NCBI GenBank assembly: GCA_963969345.1
Contig: OZ017766.1
Coordinates: forward strand, 9,300,001-9,364,000
Length of the DNA stretch: 64,000 nt
Direction: 5' to 3'
DNA from: Turbatrix aceti
Taxonomy: Eukaryota > Nematoda > Chromadorea > Rhabditida > Panagrolaimidae
Made by a program: the position numbers and the translations under genes. A model generated the notes under the pieces. It saw only the letters and a list, made by a program, of their open reading frames with translations, was not told where the DNA came from and did not search any database. This document shows, in pieces, positions 53,928 through 64,000 of this stretch (positions within the stretch are counted from its first letter, which is position 1; every line of letters begins with the position of its first letter).

Positions 53928-54127
53928 NNNNNNNNNNNNNNNNNNNNNNNNNNNNNNNNNNNNNNNNNNNNNNNNNNNNNNNNNNNNNNNNNNNNNNNNN
54001 NNNNNNNNNNNNNNNNNNNNNNNNNNNNNNNNNNNNNNNNNNNNNNNNNNNNNNNNNNNNNNNNNNNNNNNNNNNNNNNNNNNNNNNNNNNNNNNNNNNN
54101 NNNNNNNNNNNNNNNNNNNNNNNNNNN
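53928..54127. other. Assembly gap of 200 N
   Basis: The round size means the true length is unknown. The right edge falls inside a foldback element whose other arm is missing, which probably explains the failure to assemble. Confidence 0.99.
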
Positions 54128-54355
54128 AAGATACCCCTGTATACCAAAAATCAGAATTTTTGAAACATTTTGAAAATTTGACGTCGAAAGCTTCCAGAAG
54201 CCGTAGCTCCAGAATCCGGCTTCTAAAAAAATTTTGATATGGGTATTTGGACCCTCCCCATAGATGCCTACAACTATGGCACAAAACATCGGAAGGTGTA
54301 AAATGCCTGTGTCGGACGCTCCACCTTACTAATAAAAAAGCTCACAGAGTGGGTC
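54128..54355. mobile_element. Half of a foldback element related to the one at 14623-15677
   Basis: It matches the right arm of the earlier element throughout: AAAATCAGAATTTTT, AATTTGACGTCGAAA, CCAGAATCCGGC, CCTCCCCAT, CTGTGTCGGACG and the terminus AAAAAAGCTCACAGAGTGGGTC, followed by TTA (54356-54358). It is clearly diverged from that copy. The left arm would lie in the gap. Confidence 0.85.
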
Positions 54356-54358
54356 TTA

Positions 54359-55278
54359 AAATTCTCTCAACGTGTTCAATAATAATTTTTTGTTGTAGTA
54401 AACTTTTTCGTATGTATAATATGTATAATATTTTAAATAAAAGTATTCTGTATACAGGAGAAGAGCCAGTAAAGAATCAAAGAAAGTGTCTGTCTGGACA
54501 AAGAAGACGTAATTTTTTTACTCGACATTTGCTTTTGCGACATTTCCGTTTACGATGAGTCCATTTATTACCATTATTATTGTGCATGAACAGACACAAC
54601 GACTAAAGATCGACAGCAGATCGTAAAACGCAGCTCGAACTACGCGCCAAGCTGTGTCTTTAAAAAAACTTGGCTTGGTGCCAAGCGCCGTGTTCTAGAC
54701 AAACAAAGCGCGCCATTAATCTACGGCATATCTTCTTCACCTTCTGACTATTCATTGCAGTGTTGTATGTATGATATATGGTGCGTACGAGTTAGAGAAT
54801 ATAAATCGTATATCGCAATCTACGGCACGAAAAAAAATTCTACATACGTTTGCTAAACTGCCAGTATGCCTGTGTGTGTAAAAAATCTGATCGTAAGAAC
54901 AAAAGTAGGTCAATGTTAACCACGCCTTTTGTTGGCATTTGTGCTTGGCTGTCTTTTGGATCCCACATTCATTCAAACATGCTGCGGCGCAGCAGCTGCG
55001 CTAATAAGTTTACCTGTTGTCGTTTTTCGCCGAAACCGTTTTACTTACCTGTGCTTTCTGCGCGTTTGTAGTTTAGGGAAGCATTTTCTAATAAAGTTTG
55101 TATGTTAAGTTTCCCAAAGTTTTTTCCGCTATTGTAAAAACAACAAATATCATGACTACATACTGTAGCATTTTTGTTCTTTACCGGTCATTTTGCTTTT
55201 TTATGCTCTCTTACGTTTTTTATAGCAGAAATTCGTTTCAATCTATTTATCTTTTTTTTTCATTTTAGATAACTCAAG
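54359..55278. other. Long spacer with no supported gene
   Basis: A short direct/inverted pair CAAGCTGTGTC...AAAACTTGGCTTGGTGCCAAGC near 54650-54685 is a small hairpin. Several short frames are open but none has support. The right end is the upstream region of the gene at 55279, preceded by a TTTTAG acceptor-like site. Confidence 0.4.
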
Positions 55279-56479
55279 ATGTGCCCTCTGTCTAATGTAT
55301 ATCACAATACGTTGATCTTGAATGCGATTAAGAAGCAAAGCATTCAGTTTCTGAAGAATTTGGTCTTTTCTTCTATCGAAATGACAGACGGTTTTTACGG
55401 TGTCATGAAGAACATCGAATGTTCAAATATTTACAGTTCGTTCCGAATGACTGTAAGTCGTCAAAAAATTTTTTTTTGATAATTTAGTGCGTTTTTAGGT
55501 TCTGAAGGAAAACGAACGATTCGATGTGCCGTCATTTTATGTGAAAGACGAGGAATGCTATTCCTGGGTTATTCCTTTTATTCAACATTACATGTTTTGG
55601 TCTCGGCACAATGATTTCGTGCCACCAACTATTTCTGCGTTAGATCAAAAAGTTCTTTCATGTAATAGTGAGTATTGAATCTTGGTTTATTTTGGTTCAA
55701 ATTTATTTTTGATTTTTTTAGATCTTTCATCCTTGGACGTCTCAAATTTTTACGTGCCGTCAAATAAAGTGAAAAAGATAGCAGCTGTTCCGCGACTTCA
55801 GATTGCTGAATCGCAAATTCGGCTGTTTCGCAAAATTATCAAGCGTTTGGATTCAATTCGTATTATTAACTACCACAGTACGTCATTTGAACATCACGCG
55901 GTCAGTTTAACTTTAATTCTTTATCTAGTATAAAATTTAATTTTGGTTTTTTAGAGATTTGAAGTGAACTCACCTGACTCTGAATTGACTGTTTGTCAAA
56001 ATACGAGTCATTCAAACGTTGATGTTCTCCGGAAGTATAATACCGAGCTTAAGCACATTCGTAGCATTTGTTTTACGTGGCTTGAAGGATGGTATGACGT
56101 TTTGACGGATTTGAAAGAGGTAGCCGCTAACTTAGCGACACTTTGTCCTCAAATTGAACGAGTCCATGTCGTCGTGTTCGGATCGTTCACGTTTTATAAG
56201 GTGGAAAAATTCTGGTCCAAAGTCCGAGAGATGTACGACCAGATTACTGCTAATCTGCTTGACATCCCAGGGCATATCCAGGTCAAATCAACTTTTTTTG
56301 TGAACCCATCCGTCGATGTCGACAATTTTCGGCCATCTGTGGATGAAATGTTTTCAATTTTCTCTGTTGAAGATTTCATCTTCAACAAGAATTGCGACGA
56401 CATAGTCACAATGAAGAATCGGCAAAAGCAACTTAGAAACAACGTGGAATTCTCTTTTAAATGCAAAATTAATTTGTGA
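55279..56479 (+). CDS. Four-exon family protein 2, function unknown
   Basis: Exons 55279-55452, 55499-55667, 55722-55900 and 55955-56479 give 348 residues. It opens MCPLSNVYHNTLI, carries FLKNLVFSSIEMTDGF in place of the FLRRVVLSSPEMS form, and ends NRQKQLRNNVEFSFKC. Exons 1 and 4 (174 and 525 bases) are exactly as long as in the gene at 48388; exons 2 and 3 differ by whole codons. All introns are 46-54 bases, and one uses a GTCAGT donor. It is the only member on the plus strand. No signal peptide, membrane segment or known domain was recognised. Confidence 0.82.
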
Positions 56480-56748
56480 AATATGATTAATTTATGATTC
56501 AGATTTGTTATTTTGTGTACATATTTTTATTTTTGAAGTTTGTGAATAAACGTATCAAATTATTCGAACAATTATTGGATATTTATCAATAATCGTAATT
56601 TATAACAACAAATTATTTATCATAAATATTGGATCTAATTCGAAAATGACAAAAAATGCATCTTTTAAAAAAATCATCGACTTCAAAGTTAAAAAATATT
56701 TTGTAAGCCATCGACTTTTGACGTCGGGTGAACTGTGTTCACGATGGT

Positions 56749-58130
56749 CTAGCGACAGTTATTGACACATCGAAAAGAAAATTCTATGTTTTCAGTAATT
56801 TGAGTTTGACGATTGGTACACGTTTTTCCATCAAGTGTGACATCAAATTGCTCTGGAAGGAAAATGTTTTCTGGGAAACACGGACCTTTGGTGGAAAAAC
56901 GGATTATCTCATGATGTACGAATTTGACTTTAATACCAGATTCAGGAAAATCACGAAAAGCTTGAGAATACATTTCAAACTTTCTAAGGATAAAAGCCCT
57001 CCATTCGTAGTAATTTGTTTCTTTACTGTTTTCTATACTGATACTTTTTATACTTGAAAATGTTGCCAACAGATTAAGTAGTTTCTGGACATCATTTGGA
57101 CTGTATTCACGGAATACGTAGTTGTAACCGCTAATGGCAATAAAAAAATGTTCAACTTGTTGAATCTTATTTTTGATGCGTGACAGTGCACGCATAAAAT
57201 TATCGTATATTCGGTGTGAATTACGAACTATAAATTCCATGATGTTACAATCGGCTTTGTCCTAAAAAAGTCGAAAATTTTATTAAAAATATTTATTAAC
57301 GATGTTTAAGTATGTTTAATAAATTGAACTATTATAAAATTTAAAACCAAAACTTTTTTATAAAGTAATCTTCGGAATAAACAAGTATGTAAAATAAAGA
57401 TAGCAAAAAATAAACCCAAACCGCGTTCTTTCTTCGAACTTTTTTTCGAGCTTTAGTTTTTAGTTTACATAACTTAAAACAAATTCTTACCATAAAGGAC
57501 TGGAATACGTTTCCCCCATGATCTGAAAACTTCAGGAATACTGCTTTAAAGTTACGGAAACATGGTTCATTGGTGAGTGGAAGACTAAAATTAACAATAA
57601 CCCGCCGAGAAATAGTTATTAAATTTTTAACAGCATTGGGCATAGAATACGAGCTTAGCATTGCCGCGTTTAATTCAACGGGATCTAAAAAATCATTGTC
57701 ATGTATGTATGTAATTTTTTTTTCTTTAAAAAGAGAAACAAAAAACTCACTGTTACATGCATAAACTTTTTTTAGGAACTGAATTTCTTCCTTTTCAGGA
57801 TTGCGTCCGACCAAAAGCTTGCTAACAAAAGGTGCAAGCCAATCCTTGAAATACCATGTGACGTAGTATTTGACTATGATTTCGTTTTTTTCATTCTAAA
57901 AGGCAACATAAATCAGTGTGTTTTAAATTATTTTTTAAAACACACTGATTACATACCTTTAAAATGAAGTGATTTTTTTTTAATTCCACATATATGTTCC
58001 GCATAAAAATGACAAGTCCAGAAGACATTTCCGGAGAAGACAAAACCACGCGCCGTAGAAAGTCAAAACTCTTTGTTTCAATCACAAAATGAAGCAAGTT
58101 GCCATGATATACCGAAGATAATGGCCGCAT
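56749..58130 (-). CDS. Four-exon family protein 3, function unknown
   Basis: Exons on the minus strand, 57957-58130, 57751-57895, 57491-57684 and 56749-57261, give 341 residues. It opens MRPLSSVYHGNLL, carries FLRRVVLSSPEMSSGLVIFM, and ends TNRQTQITENIEFSFRC. Exons 1-3 are 174, 145 and 194 bases, exactly as in the gene at 48388. Intron 3 is enlarged to 229 bases. Intron 1 (57896-57956) contains a perfect short inverted repeat, AATCAGTGTGTTTTAAA / TTTAAAACACACTGATT. It converges with the plus-strand member at 55279. Function unknown. Confidence 0.82.
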
Positions 58131-58199
58131 TTCGAATCTGCTGAAAAGTATAACAACAAAGTTATAACTACATACGTTAAAATCGGAGAAGAAAAACAC

Positions 58200-58640
58200 A
58201 TTTAGTTTTCGTGAAAACGTTTTACGTGCACTCTATTTCGATATTTGAGTTTTCGATATTTGAGATATTTGAGACACACAAAACCAGAGTTGTCAACCGA
58301 GCCAATACGATTACCGAGCCGAGCATTCGAGCCGCTCGGCTCGGTCAACAACTCTGCACAAAACTGAGTGAGCGATTTGTCAAAAATCAACACGACCCGA
58401 CCCTCCTTTCACATGAGGTGACATGACATGAGTGCTCTGACATCTATATATGAGGTTGGTATCTATATACTAACAAGGCTGATAAATTTCGATACTGGCA
58501 ATTTTTACGTTGCTGACCCGTATCAAGTATTGAAATATTTTAGCATTTTTCGATATTTTGAGCATACAATACTATGATTCATATGATTCCTTACACTATG
58601 ATTCCTTAGCCCTACTATGATTAGTTACACTAACCGTTCA
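58200..58640. repeat. Upstream region duplicated at 61190-61440
   Basis: GCACAAAACTGAGTGAGCG, AAAAATCAACACGACC and CTGACCCGTATCAAGTAT recur in order, slightly changed, at 61213-61385 upstream of the gene at 59572-61010. The duplication of the two genes therefore included their 5' flanks. A palindrome CCGAGCCGAGC...GCTCGGCTCGG lies at about 58315-58346. Confidence 0.7.
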
Positions 58641-58810
58641 AACAGAAAATATCACAGACGCGCACCACAGATTTGAATGCCGCTTTTTCGCACTTATAAT
58701 TTGTTGTGCCGTAGGCGGCGGCATGTAAAGTTTCGATCGTCGAACGTGTGTCGACTGCTTGCTGTCATCCTCGTCATCGTTTCTTTCGCCCAGCGTGTTC
58801 CTTCGTAGTC

Positions 58811-59296
58811 ATGAACGACTACTACGTCAAGAGTGTCTACTTCGCTCCCCAGAGCAAGCGTCCTCTTGTCCGGCTTCCCGCTCCCACCCCGCAGGTCTCC
58901 AACACCGACACCGCCATCGAGACCCCCGTCGTCGCCGCCGAGCTGCCGTTTGTCGAGTCCTGCTACGTGACTCCCGGCGGCGATTATTACACCACCATCG
59001 CCAGTTCCAAGCCTGGCAATGTCGAGACCGCCCCCAAGTCAACGGTCCAGTTCGAGAGCGACCTGATCTCGGCTGCGACGAATGAAAAATCTCTCGCGGC
59101 CGAAGCCGAGTACGCAGCTGCTCTCGCCAATCTCCAGGCCGCCAAAAACAAATATGAATCTCTCTGGTCCCAGGCAACGATCTCGACTACCACGATCTCG
59201 GCGGGTCCTGCTCCTGCCGATACGCCGACCGAGTGGCCGCTGATTCTAATGTCGACACAGCCGTCGAGGTCCTCGAAAACAATGTTTCGACCGTGA
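58811..59296 (+). CDS. Small GC-rich intronless ORF, doubtful, function unknown
   Basis: 161 codons from the ATG of MNDYYVKSVYFAPQ. The base composition is much richer in G and C than the neighbours, third positions are mostly C or G, and there is no intron, which contrasts with every other gene here. It has a Pro/Val-rich first half and an Ala/Glu-rich, probably helical stretch (LAAEAEYAAALANLQAAKNKY). The end reads awkwardly (EWPLILMSTQPSRSSKTMFRP), while the +1 frame from about 59170 stays open to 59380 and looks more protein-like (VDTAVEVLENNVSTVIGGWV), so a single-base frameshift is possible. It could be a retrogene or a structural protein gene of a different expression class. No family recognised. 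Confidence 0.5.
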   Translation: MNDYYVKSVYFAPQSKRPLVRLPAPTPQVSNTDTAIETPVVAAELPFVESCYVTPGGDYYTTIASSKPGNVETAPKSTVQFESDLISAATNEKSLAAEAEYAAALANLQAAKNKYESLWSQATISTTTISAGPAPADTPTEWPLILMSTQPSRSSKTMFRP

Positions 59297-59571
59297 TTGG
59301 TGGTTGGGTGGCTTTGCTTTCGCGAAAAAAGTCTCCCCCCCCTGTTGTGCTCTTTATGCTAGTGCGGGTAGTAGATTAGCTCTTTCCGCGATCACTCCCC
59401 GACAATGACCTACATATACGACTAATACGGTTACAATTTTATTTATACTTTATTTGTTTCTTACATTACAATTGTCAGAGAATAATAGGCATAAATTTCG
59501 ACTCCGACTCCCAGAATCGACTCTTTGCCTCCGAGTCAAAATAGGTTTACGGAAAATGCATCAATAAACGC

Positions 59572-61010
59572 CTAAAAACTGTGGGCTTTTCGACGCACAT
59601 AGTAAGAGTTTGACTCTCGACTCTCAGAGTCAGAGTTTGACTCTCGACTCTCAGAGTCCGAGTTTGACTCTCGACTCTCAGAGTCAGAAAAGTGATAGAG
59701 TCGACTCTGAGTCAGAGACTCAGAGTCCTTGAACACACCACGTAGTTCAAGGGCACATTTAAACAAAAACTTCACATTTTCATTAAGTTGACATTCGCGA
59801 TTTGTTAACGTAAGGGTAGTCGTCGAAATGTCAGGTTCGAACGTTCTGGAAAAATCTTCAAGAGGAAAAAAAAGGTCAATTGAATCAAAATTTGGGTTGC
59901 AAAAATCATGCCATGTCATTATGTCGCAAACCAATTTAACTTTGATATGCTGTGGGATTTTAGGAATACAAAAATCGGCACATATGTTGTATGCTTTTTT
60001 GAGTCTATCACCTATATGGGCCCACACATTATTGGGATCGTGAAAAAACAAGTAATTGATCTTTGGGTTGACCTCCGCAGTGATGCTTTCGATACTTGAC
60101 GACAGCGTTAACAATTTGTGGACATTTTTTTGGTCCTGTTCAGGATAATCCATACCCCACTTAGAATATGAAACACGTGTTTTCCATCCGATACAAAACG
60201 ACTGACATACAATATTGATGTTGGAAATTTCAAGGAAGGCTTCGTCCACTTTTTTAAAGGGATGGACACTCACATTCACTGCATTTGAATCGACGATGTT
60301 CTGAAAAAAAAAATTAACGACAAAAATTTAAATTCATTAATTAATATTTACAAAAATGAAATTATTCATAAACAAATTTATTGTTATTTAATCAAAAACT
60401 GTACCCCTGTGATTGGATCAGAAAAGTTTCCGTAATTATGATGTATCGATATATTTTCAAAGCCTGGAAGAAGGGCTTCTATGTAGCTCAAACACTCAGC
60501 CCCAATTGCCATATTTTTGGAGAAACGCATCAGCTTCTTTATGACTTCAGGCGACATTTCGTATTCATCATCATTATCCATTTTGAATTCTAGAAGATCT
60601 AAAAATTGTCAGGTGTTTTAAATTTATTTATTTTTAAACTTTAAAAAAACTTACTGCAATTGGTATCTTCAATTTTTTTCAGAAAAATGTCATTGTCTTT
60701 CATCAGAGTTGGAAGACCATCAATCTCAAGATCCCAAACGAAACCCGCAAGCCAGGTTTTTTCTTCGCCTTTGCAGACATTACTATACCATTGCGGCTAA
60801 AGAAAACGTTTACAAATGATAAATAAATATAATATCAAAAAAACTCACTTTGAAAGTTCCGAATTCCGTGTAAGAAACCTTCACATTTTTCATAAAATTG
60901 TGAAAACTGCGAGACATTTCAGGAGAAGACAAAACCAGACGTTTTCCTAAATCAGCGTTCCCAGCGTTTTTGAATAAATCATGGTGATAAGTCGAAGACA
61001 GACAACACAT
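59572..61010 (-). CDS. Four-exon family protein 4 with SDSESRESN repeats
   Basis: Exons on the minus strand, 60849-61010, 60655-60796, 60405-60598 and 59572-60300, give 408 residues. It opens MCCLSSTYHHDLF, carries GKRLVLSSPEMSRSFHNFM, and has TNRECQLNENVKFLFKC where the other members end. Exon 3 is again 194 bases. Unlike the others it continues for about 60 residues past that point, through three copies of the nine-residue repeat SDSESRESN to YYVRRKAHSF. The repeat is encoded by a 27-base minisatellite, so the extension probably arose by repeat expansion through the ancestral stop region. The tail is acidic and serine-rich, a possible casein-kinase target. Function unknown. Confidence 0.8.
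59606..59690. repeat. 27-bp minisatellite, three copies, inside a coding exon
   Basis: Three near-identical units, each containing TTTGACTCTCGACTCTCAGA, encode the SDSESRESN repeats on the minus strand. Related GACTC/GAGTC-rich sequence continues on both sides (about 59495-59540 and 59695-59730), so the array is part of a longer simple-sequence tract. Confidence 0.85.
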
Positions 61011-61439
61011 TTCGATTAACCTAAAAAAGACTTTTTTTTAAATTGTGTTAATGAAAAAAGAAACACGACCAATAAGAAAACGTAAAAAAATACAAAGTAA
61101 GTATAATACATGCCAGGGTAACGCATTCACATAAGTGACAATAAAATAAAAAAAAATGAAAAATTGGCTCGTTTTCATGCCTGCATATTACACTCTACAT
61201 TCGGCTTATATACGCACAAAACTGAGTGAGCGCTTTGACAAAAATCAGCACGACCCTCCTTCAGAGACGAGTACTGTTAATAGATTACATTGAGCATACT
61301 TTGATAAGACAAGGACGTGCAAATTTTGAGAAACGCTGCGTGCTTATCTCAAAATTTACCCTGCTGACACGTATCAAATATCGATTATCTTAAGCCTTTT
61401 TGAGCATAATAATAGGCAACGTGTAAACACATTTACTTT

Positions 61440-63447
61440 GAAAAATATTATTACACTTTTGCAATAATTTTGGTTTGCGTATTAGTGCGACTGTTGCAAC
61501 ATTCCCCGGTGAGTGAAAAATGGGTACTTTATTACTCTTACTCGTGCATAATTACTCATTACAAAATTAAAGAGACAGTGATGAGTATCGAGATTGCACG
61601 AAGAGGGCGCCGTCAATCGTAAAGCTACCTGCGTCACGTCGTAGTCCTTAGCAGGAGCGTTCTGAAAGGCCGATATGGAGTTACTGGTAATCGCAAATGT
61701 TTGTCCGCCAGTCTACGATTTGAAAACAGGTGAACAGTGCTTCAAAATTTTTTTGGAACCATAACATTTGTTATTACATTATTGTGCGCCATTTACATAT
61801 GAAAAAATCGTGATTATGAACTGTCATCGTCGACATAACTTTGAGGATCTGCGTTTTTAAACTGGATATGGGCGTGGTTGACTTTTTTGATAAATGTTTC
61901 ATATCGATTGTTCAGATAATTAAAGTTTTGATTTGTTTCATTTCATTTTCAATTCATTTATTTCGTACATAATACACGCAAAAAAAAAGTTGACGAATGA
62001 AAGTGTCAAAACGTTAGAAAAACTGACGATCGGAGAAATCAGAAAAAAACTGACGATTTTTTAGCAAAAGAATCAGTTTTTTTCTGACTTTTCGAGACAA
62101 CTTTCGCATGCACAAATTTTCACTTTTTTGCTAAGTAAAACGTCAGTTTTTTTCTTACTTTTTTTGTCAGTGTAGTTGAGAATAAAAGTATTTGGCAATC
62201 TGTCACAAGTTTCTGTGATTTTCAAGCAAATTTTGCGACATGCTCGCATTTTGCCACAGCGCGTCAATAGGTCTCGACGCGAAAATTTTTTAAGTTTTTA
62301 TAAAGTGTTATGTATTCGCCGGCATTTTTCACATGTTCATGCATTCTCGTTCGTTTTGGCACTTTTCAGTGTAATCAGGCTAAGACTGAGCTAACTAATC
62401 GTCCTTGGGCTGAGTTGATAAATTATCGGAGAAATATGCTAGAAGGCGCTAAAGTTGCCTATTTTGAAAACGCATTTCAGGTTTTTTCTCCATACCTGTT
62501 GTGTACAGATGAATTCTGGGGCTGATACCGAGTTGCCCATACCTATAGCTTGGAGGCCCACCCAACTTTACCTAGGTCGGCGACTATTAGTTTTCGAGTT
62601 ATTCACGATTTTATATTCAGTGCTTTCAGGTGCTCGCTTCGGTTTGGTCGAGGAAAGTCCAATATGCACGATTTCACTTTTCTGAGGTATATCGACCCCA
62701 AGGATGTCAAAAAACAAAAAATAAAACGGCTATCGTAACGCAGAAGCTCAATAAAAAATCACCAAAATATACGCGGTTTGGGTAAAGGGTCAGACCGGTT
62801 TGGCGCATGGCACACCCAATGGTTAAGCATAGGACGCTCTCGATGTCTGACTCTCTTCAGCGCTCTCTGGTCCCTCACTGATTTCTTTTCGTTCAGCGCG
62901 CGTCGCTCTCATGAAGAGAGATTTTCCCGCTGCCCGAGCGCGCTGGTCGAATTAGTTGCAAAAAAAGGAATTTTGGGCCAAATTTGGAAATTTTTACTTT
63001 TTCAAATTAGATTTGTAATTAGAATAATATTTGAAGCATTTTGATGTGTTTTTCGGAATTGTGGGACAATTTTTGATCAAAATCGAGTAGGGTTCGGGAG
63101 AAAAAATCCACGGATCTTCGAAATGTCGATAGAAAGCTGAAAATTTCAGGGTAGACTAAAAACAAAATTTCCTTTCGAATGGCTTACTCAGTTTTTTGAT
63201 ATCGAATCGATAAATGTCCGAAAAAACGGTTTTTTTCGGAAATTTGAAAAATTCGGAACTTTTTAGAACATTGATCGAAACGTGAATATCACTATTCGAT
63301 AGAGCAGTATCTTTTTTATCTACTCTGAAATTTTCACTGACTTACCGTATCCCTGGGGCATACGGTAGCGATTCTCCCGAACCATACTTGTTCAAACGCC
63401 TGAGGCTATGAGGTAAAGCGCTGCAGAACAAAGTGAGATAAAACATC
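61440..63447. other. Two kilobases without a supported gene
   Basis: Between about 61985 and 62175 the phrase AACTGACGAT and its complement recur with poly(A)/poly(T) runs (TCAGTTTTTTTCTGACTTTT, CGTCAGTTTTTTTCTTAC); similar phrases flank the thioredoxin-like duplication near 6610 and 9070. Around 62870-62950 a CGCTCTC-rich patch contrasts with the AT-rich surroundings. I found no frame with family support and no tRNA-like B box. Confidence 0.45.
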
Positions 63448-64000
63448 TTGTAAGAAATTTTTCGGCCGACAAAATCGTGTAACTCCTGAATTTGTATCTA
63501 TTTTTTTGGCTTCGCGATTTTAATTCGCGCAACATACACTCATTTTTGGTACCAATTTTCCGACAATCGAGATCGAAAAAGTGGGGTATGGGAGAAAAAT
63601 CGCCGTCAAGCGAGTTTTAGAGTGTTATGGCATGAATCTCGACCCAAGACGTAAAAAACCCTGTAGAATTCAAAAATATTATTATTTTGTTTTTAAAGGT
63701 TCGAAAAAGTTCCGAAAAATGCTTTTTTTTCGAAAATTCGAACTTTTAGGAATTTTTCGGTCGAAATTGAAAAAAATGAATATCATCACCGCATTTAGAA
63801 TTCATTTTTACTCCTATCCTGAAATTTTCAGCAATATTGCTTTCAAACTGAACGAATGGCGATTTTTCCCCCAGACCCCACTTTTTCGATTTCAATTTTC
63901 GGAAAATTGGTACCAAAAATGAGTGTATGTTGCGCGAATTAATCTGGTGAAGCCAAAAAAATAGATACAAATTCAGGAGTTACACGGTTTTGTCGGCCGA
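63448..64000. mobile_element. Foldback element running off the window
   Basis: TCGGCCGACAAAATCGTGTAACTCCTGAATTTG near 63461 is mirrored at the very end of the window, and GGTACCAATTTTCCG near 63549 is mirrored near 63897. The arms exceed 120 bases and the loop is about 280 bases. The right end lies outside the window. No coding capacity. Confidence 0.8.

Noticed and set aside
1..64000. tRNA genes, rRNA, CRISPR arrays, nematode spliced-leader RNA
   Set aside because: No B-box GGTTCRANNCC in a cloverleaf context, no rRNA core sequence, no regularly spaced repeats, and no SL1-like sequence were found by reading.

Overview
The window looks like nuclear DNA of a nematode, though this is inferred and no marker proves it. 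Genes have many short introns (often 45-60 bp) with GTAAGT/GTGAGT donors and TTTTCAG acceptors. AT-rich DNA surrounds them and dispersed repeats are many. The families present (large acid-phosphatase-like arrays, small nucleoredoxin-like thioredoxins, an animal nonribosomal peptide synthetase, a Pao/BEL element with an envelope-like region) fit a nematode best. There is one 200-base assembly gap (53928-54127). No rRNA, tRNA or CRISPR array was seen.

Layout. (1) 0.65-3.8 kb: two two-exon genes of the histidine acid phosphatase fold; three more lie at 18.5-32.4 kb. All five have lost the catalytic residues (RHG to xNG, HD to ME/TE), so the array appears to encode secreted or membrane-tethered pseudophosphatases. 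The fifth copy is split by an 8.0-kb BEL/Pao retrotransposon with identical 204-bp LTRs and a GAAAC target duplication. Genes 4 and 5 arose by a recent ~2.2-kb tandem duplication that also copied an hAT-type MITE sitting between promoter and start codon. (2) 4.6-9.9 kb: four nucleoredoxin/tryparedoxin-like genes, two of them in the arms of a 1.1-kb inverted duplication; one copy has a +1 frameshift in its WCPPC active site. (3) 10.3-13.9 kb: a nine-exon PLK4/SAK-like kinase. (4) 14.2-17.8 kb (+) and 45.7-47.9 kb (-): four three-exon paralogues of an unrecognised family with a GDSL-like motif; the first is split by a 1,055-bp foldback element. (5) 33.7-45.3 kb: a seven-exon gene for a 3,534-residue nonribosomal peptide synthetase, C-A-T-C-T-C-A-T-C-T-TE, with two A domains for four carrier domains. 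(6) 48.4-61.0 kb: four four-exon paralogues of an unrecognised family with strikingly constant exon lengths, mixed with a secreted type I membrane protein gene that has a frameshift, a partial multi-pass membrane protein gene running into the gap, and a small GC-rich ORF. (7) 61.4-64 kb: repeats, no gene I can support.

The genes do not form a pathway. The window reads as an accessory region of young tandem families and mobile DNA around two conserved single genes (the kinase and the NRPS). At least five unrelated long-inverted-repeat elements are present, several caught in or beside genes.
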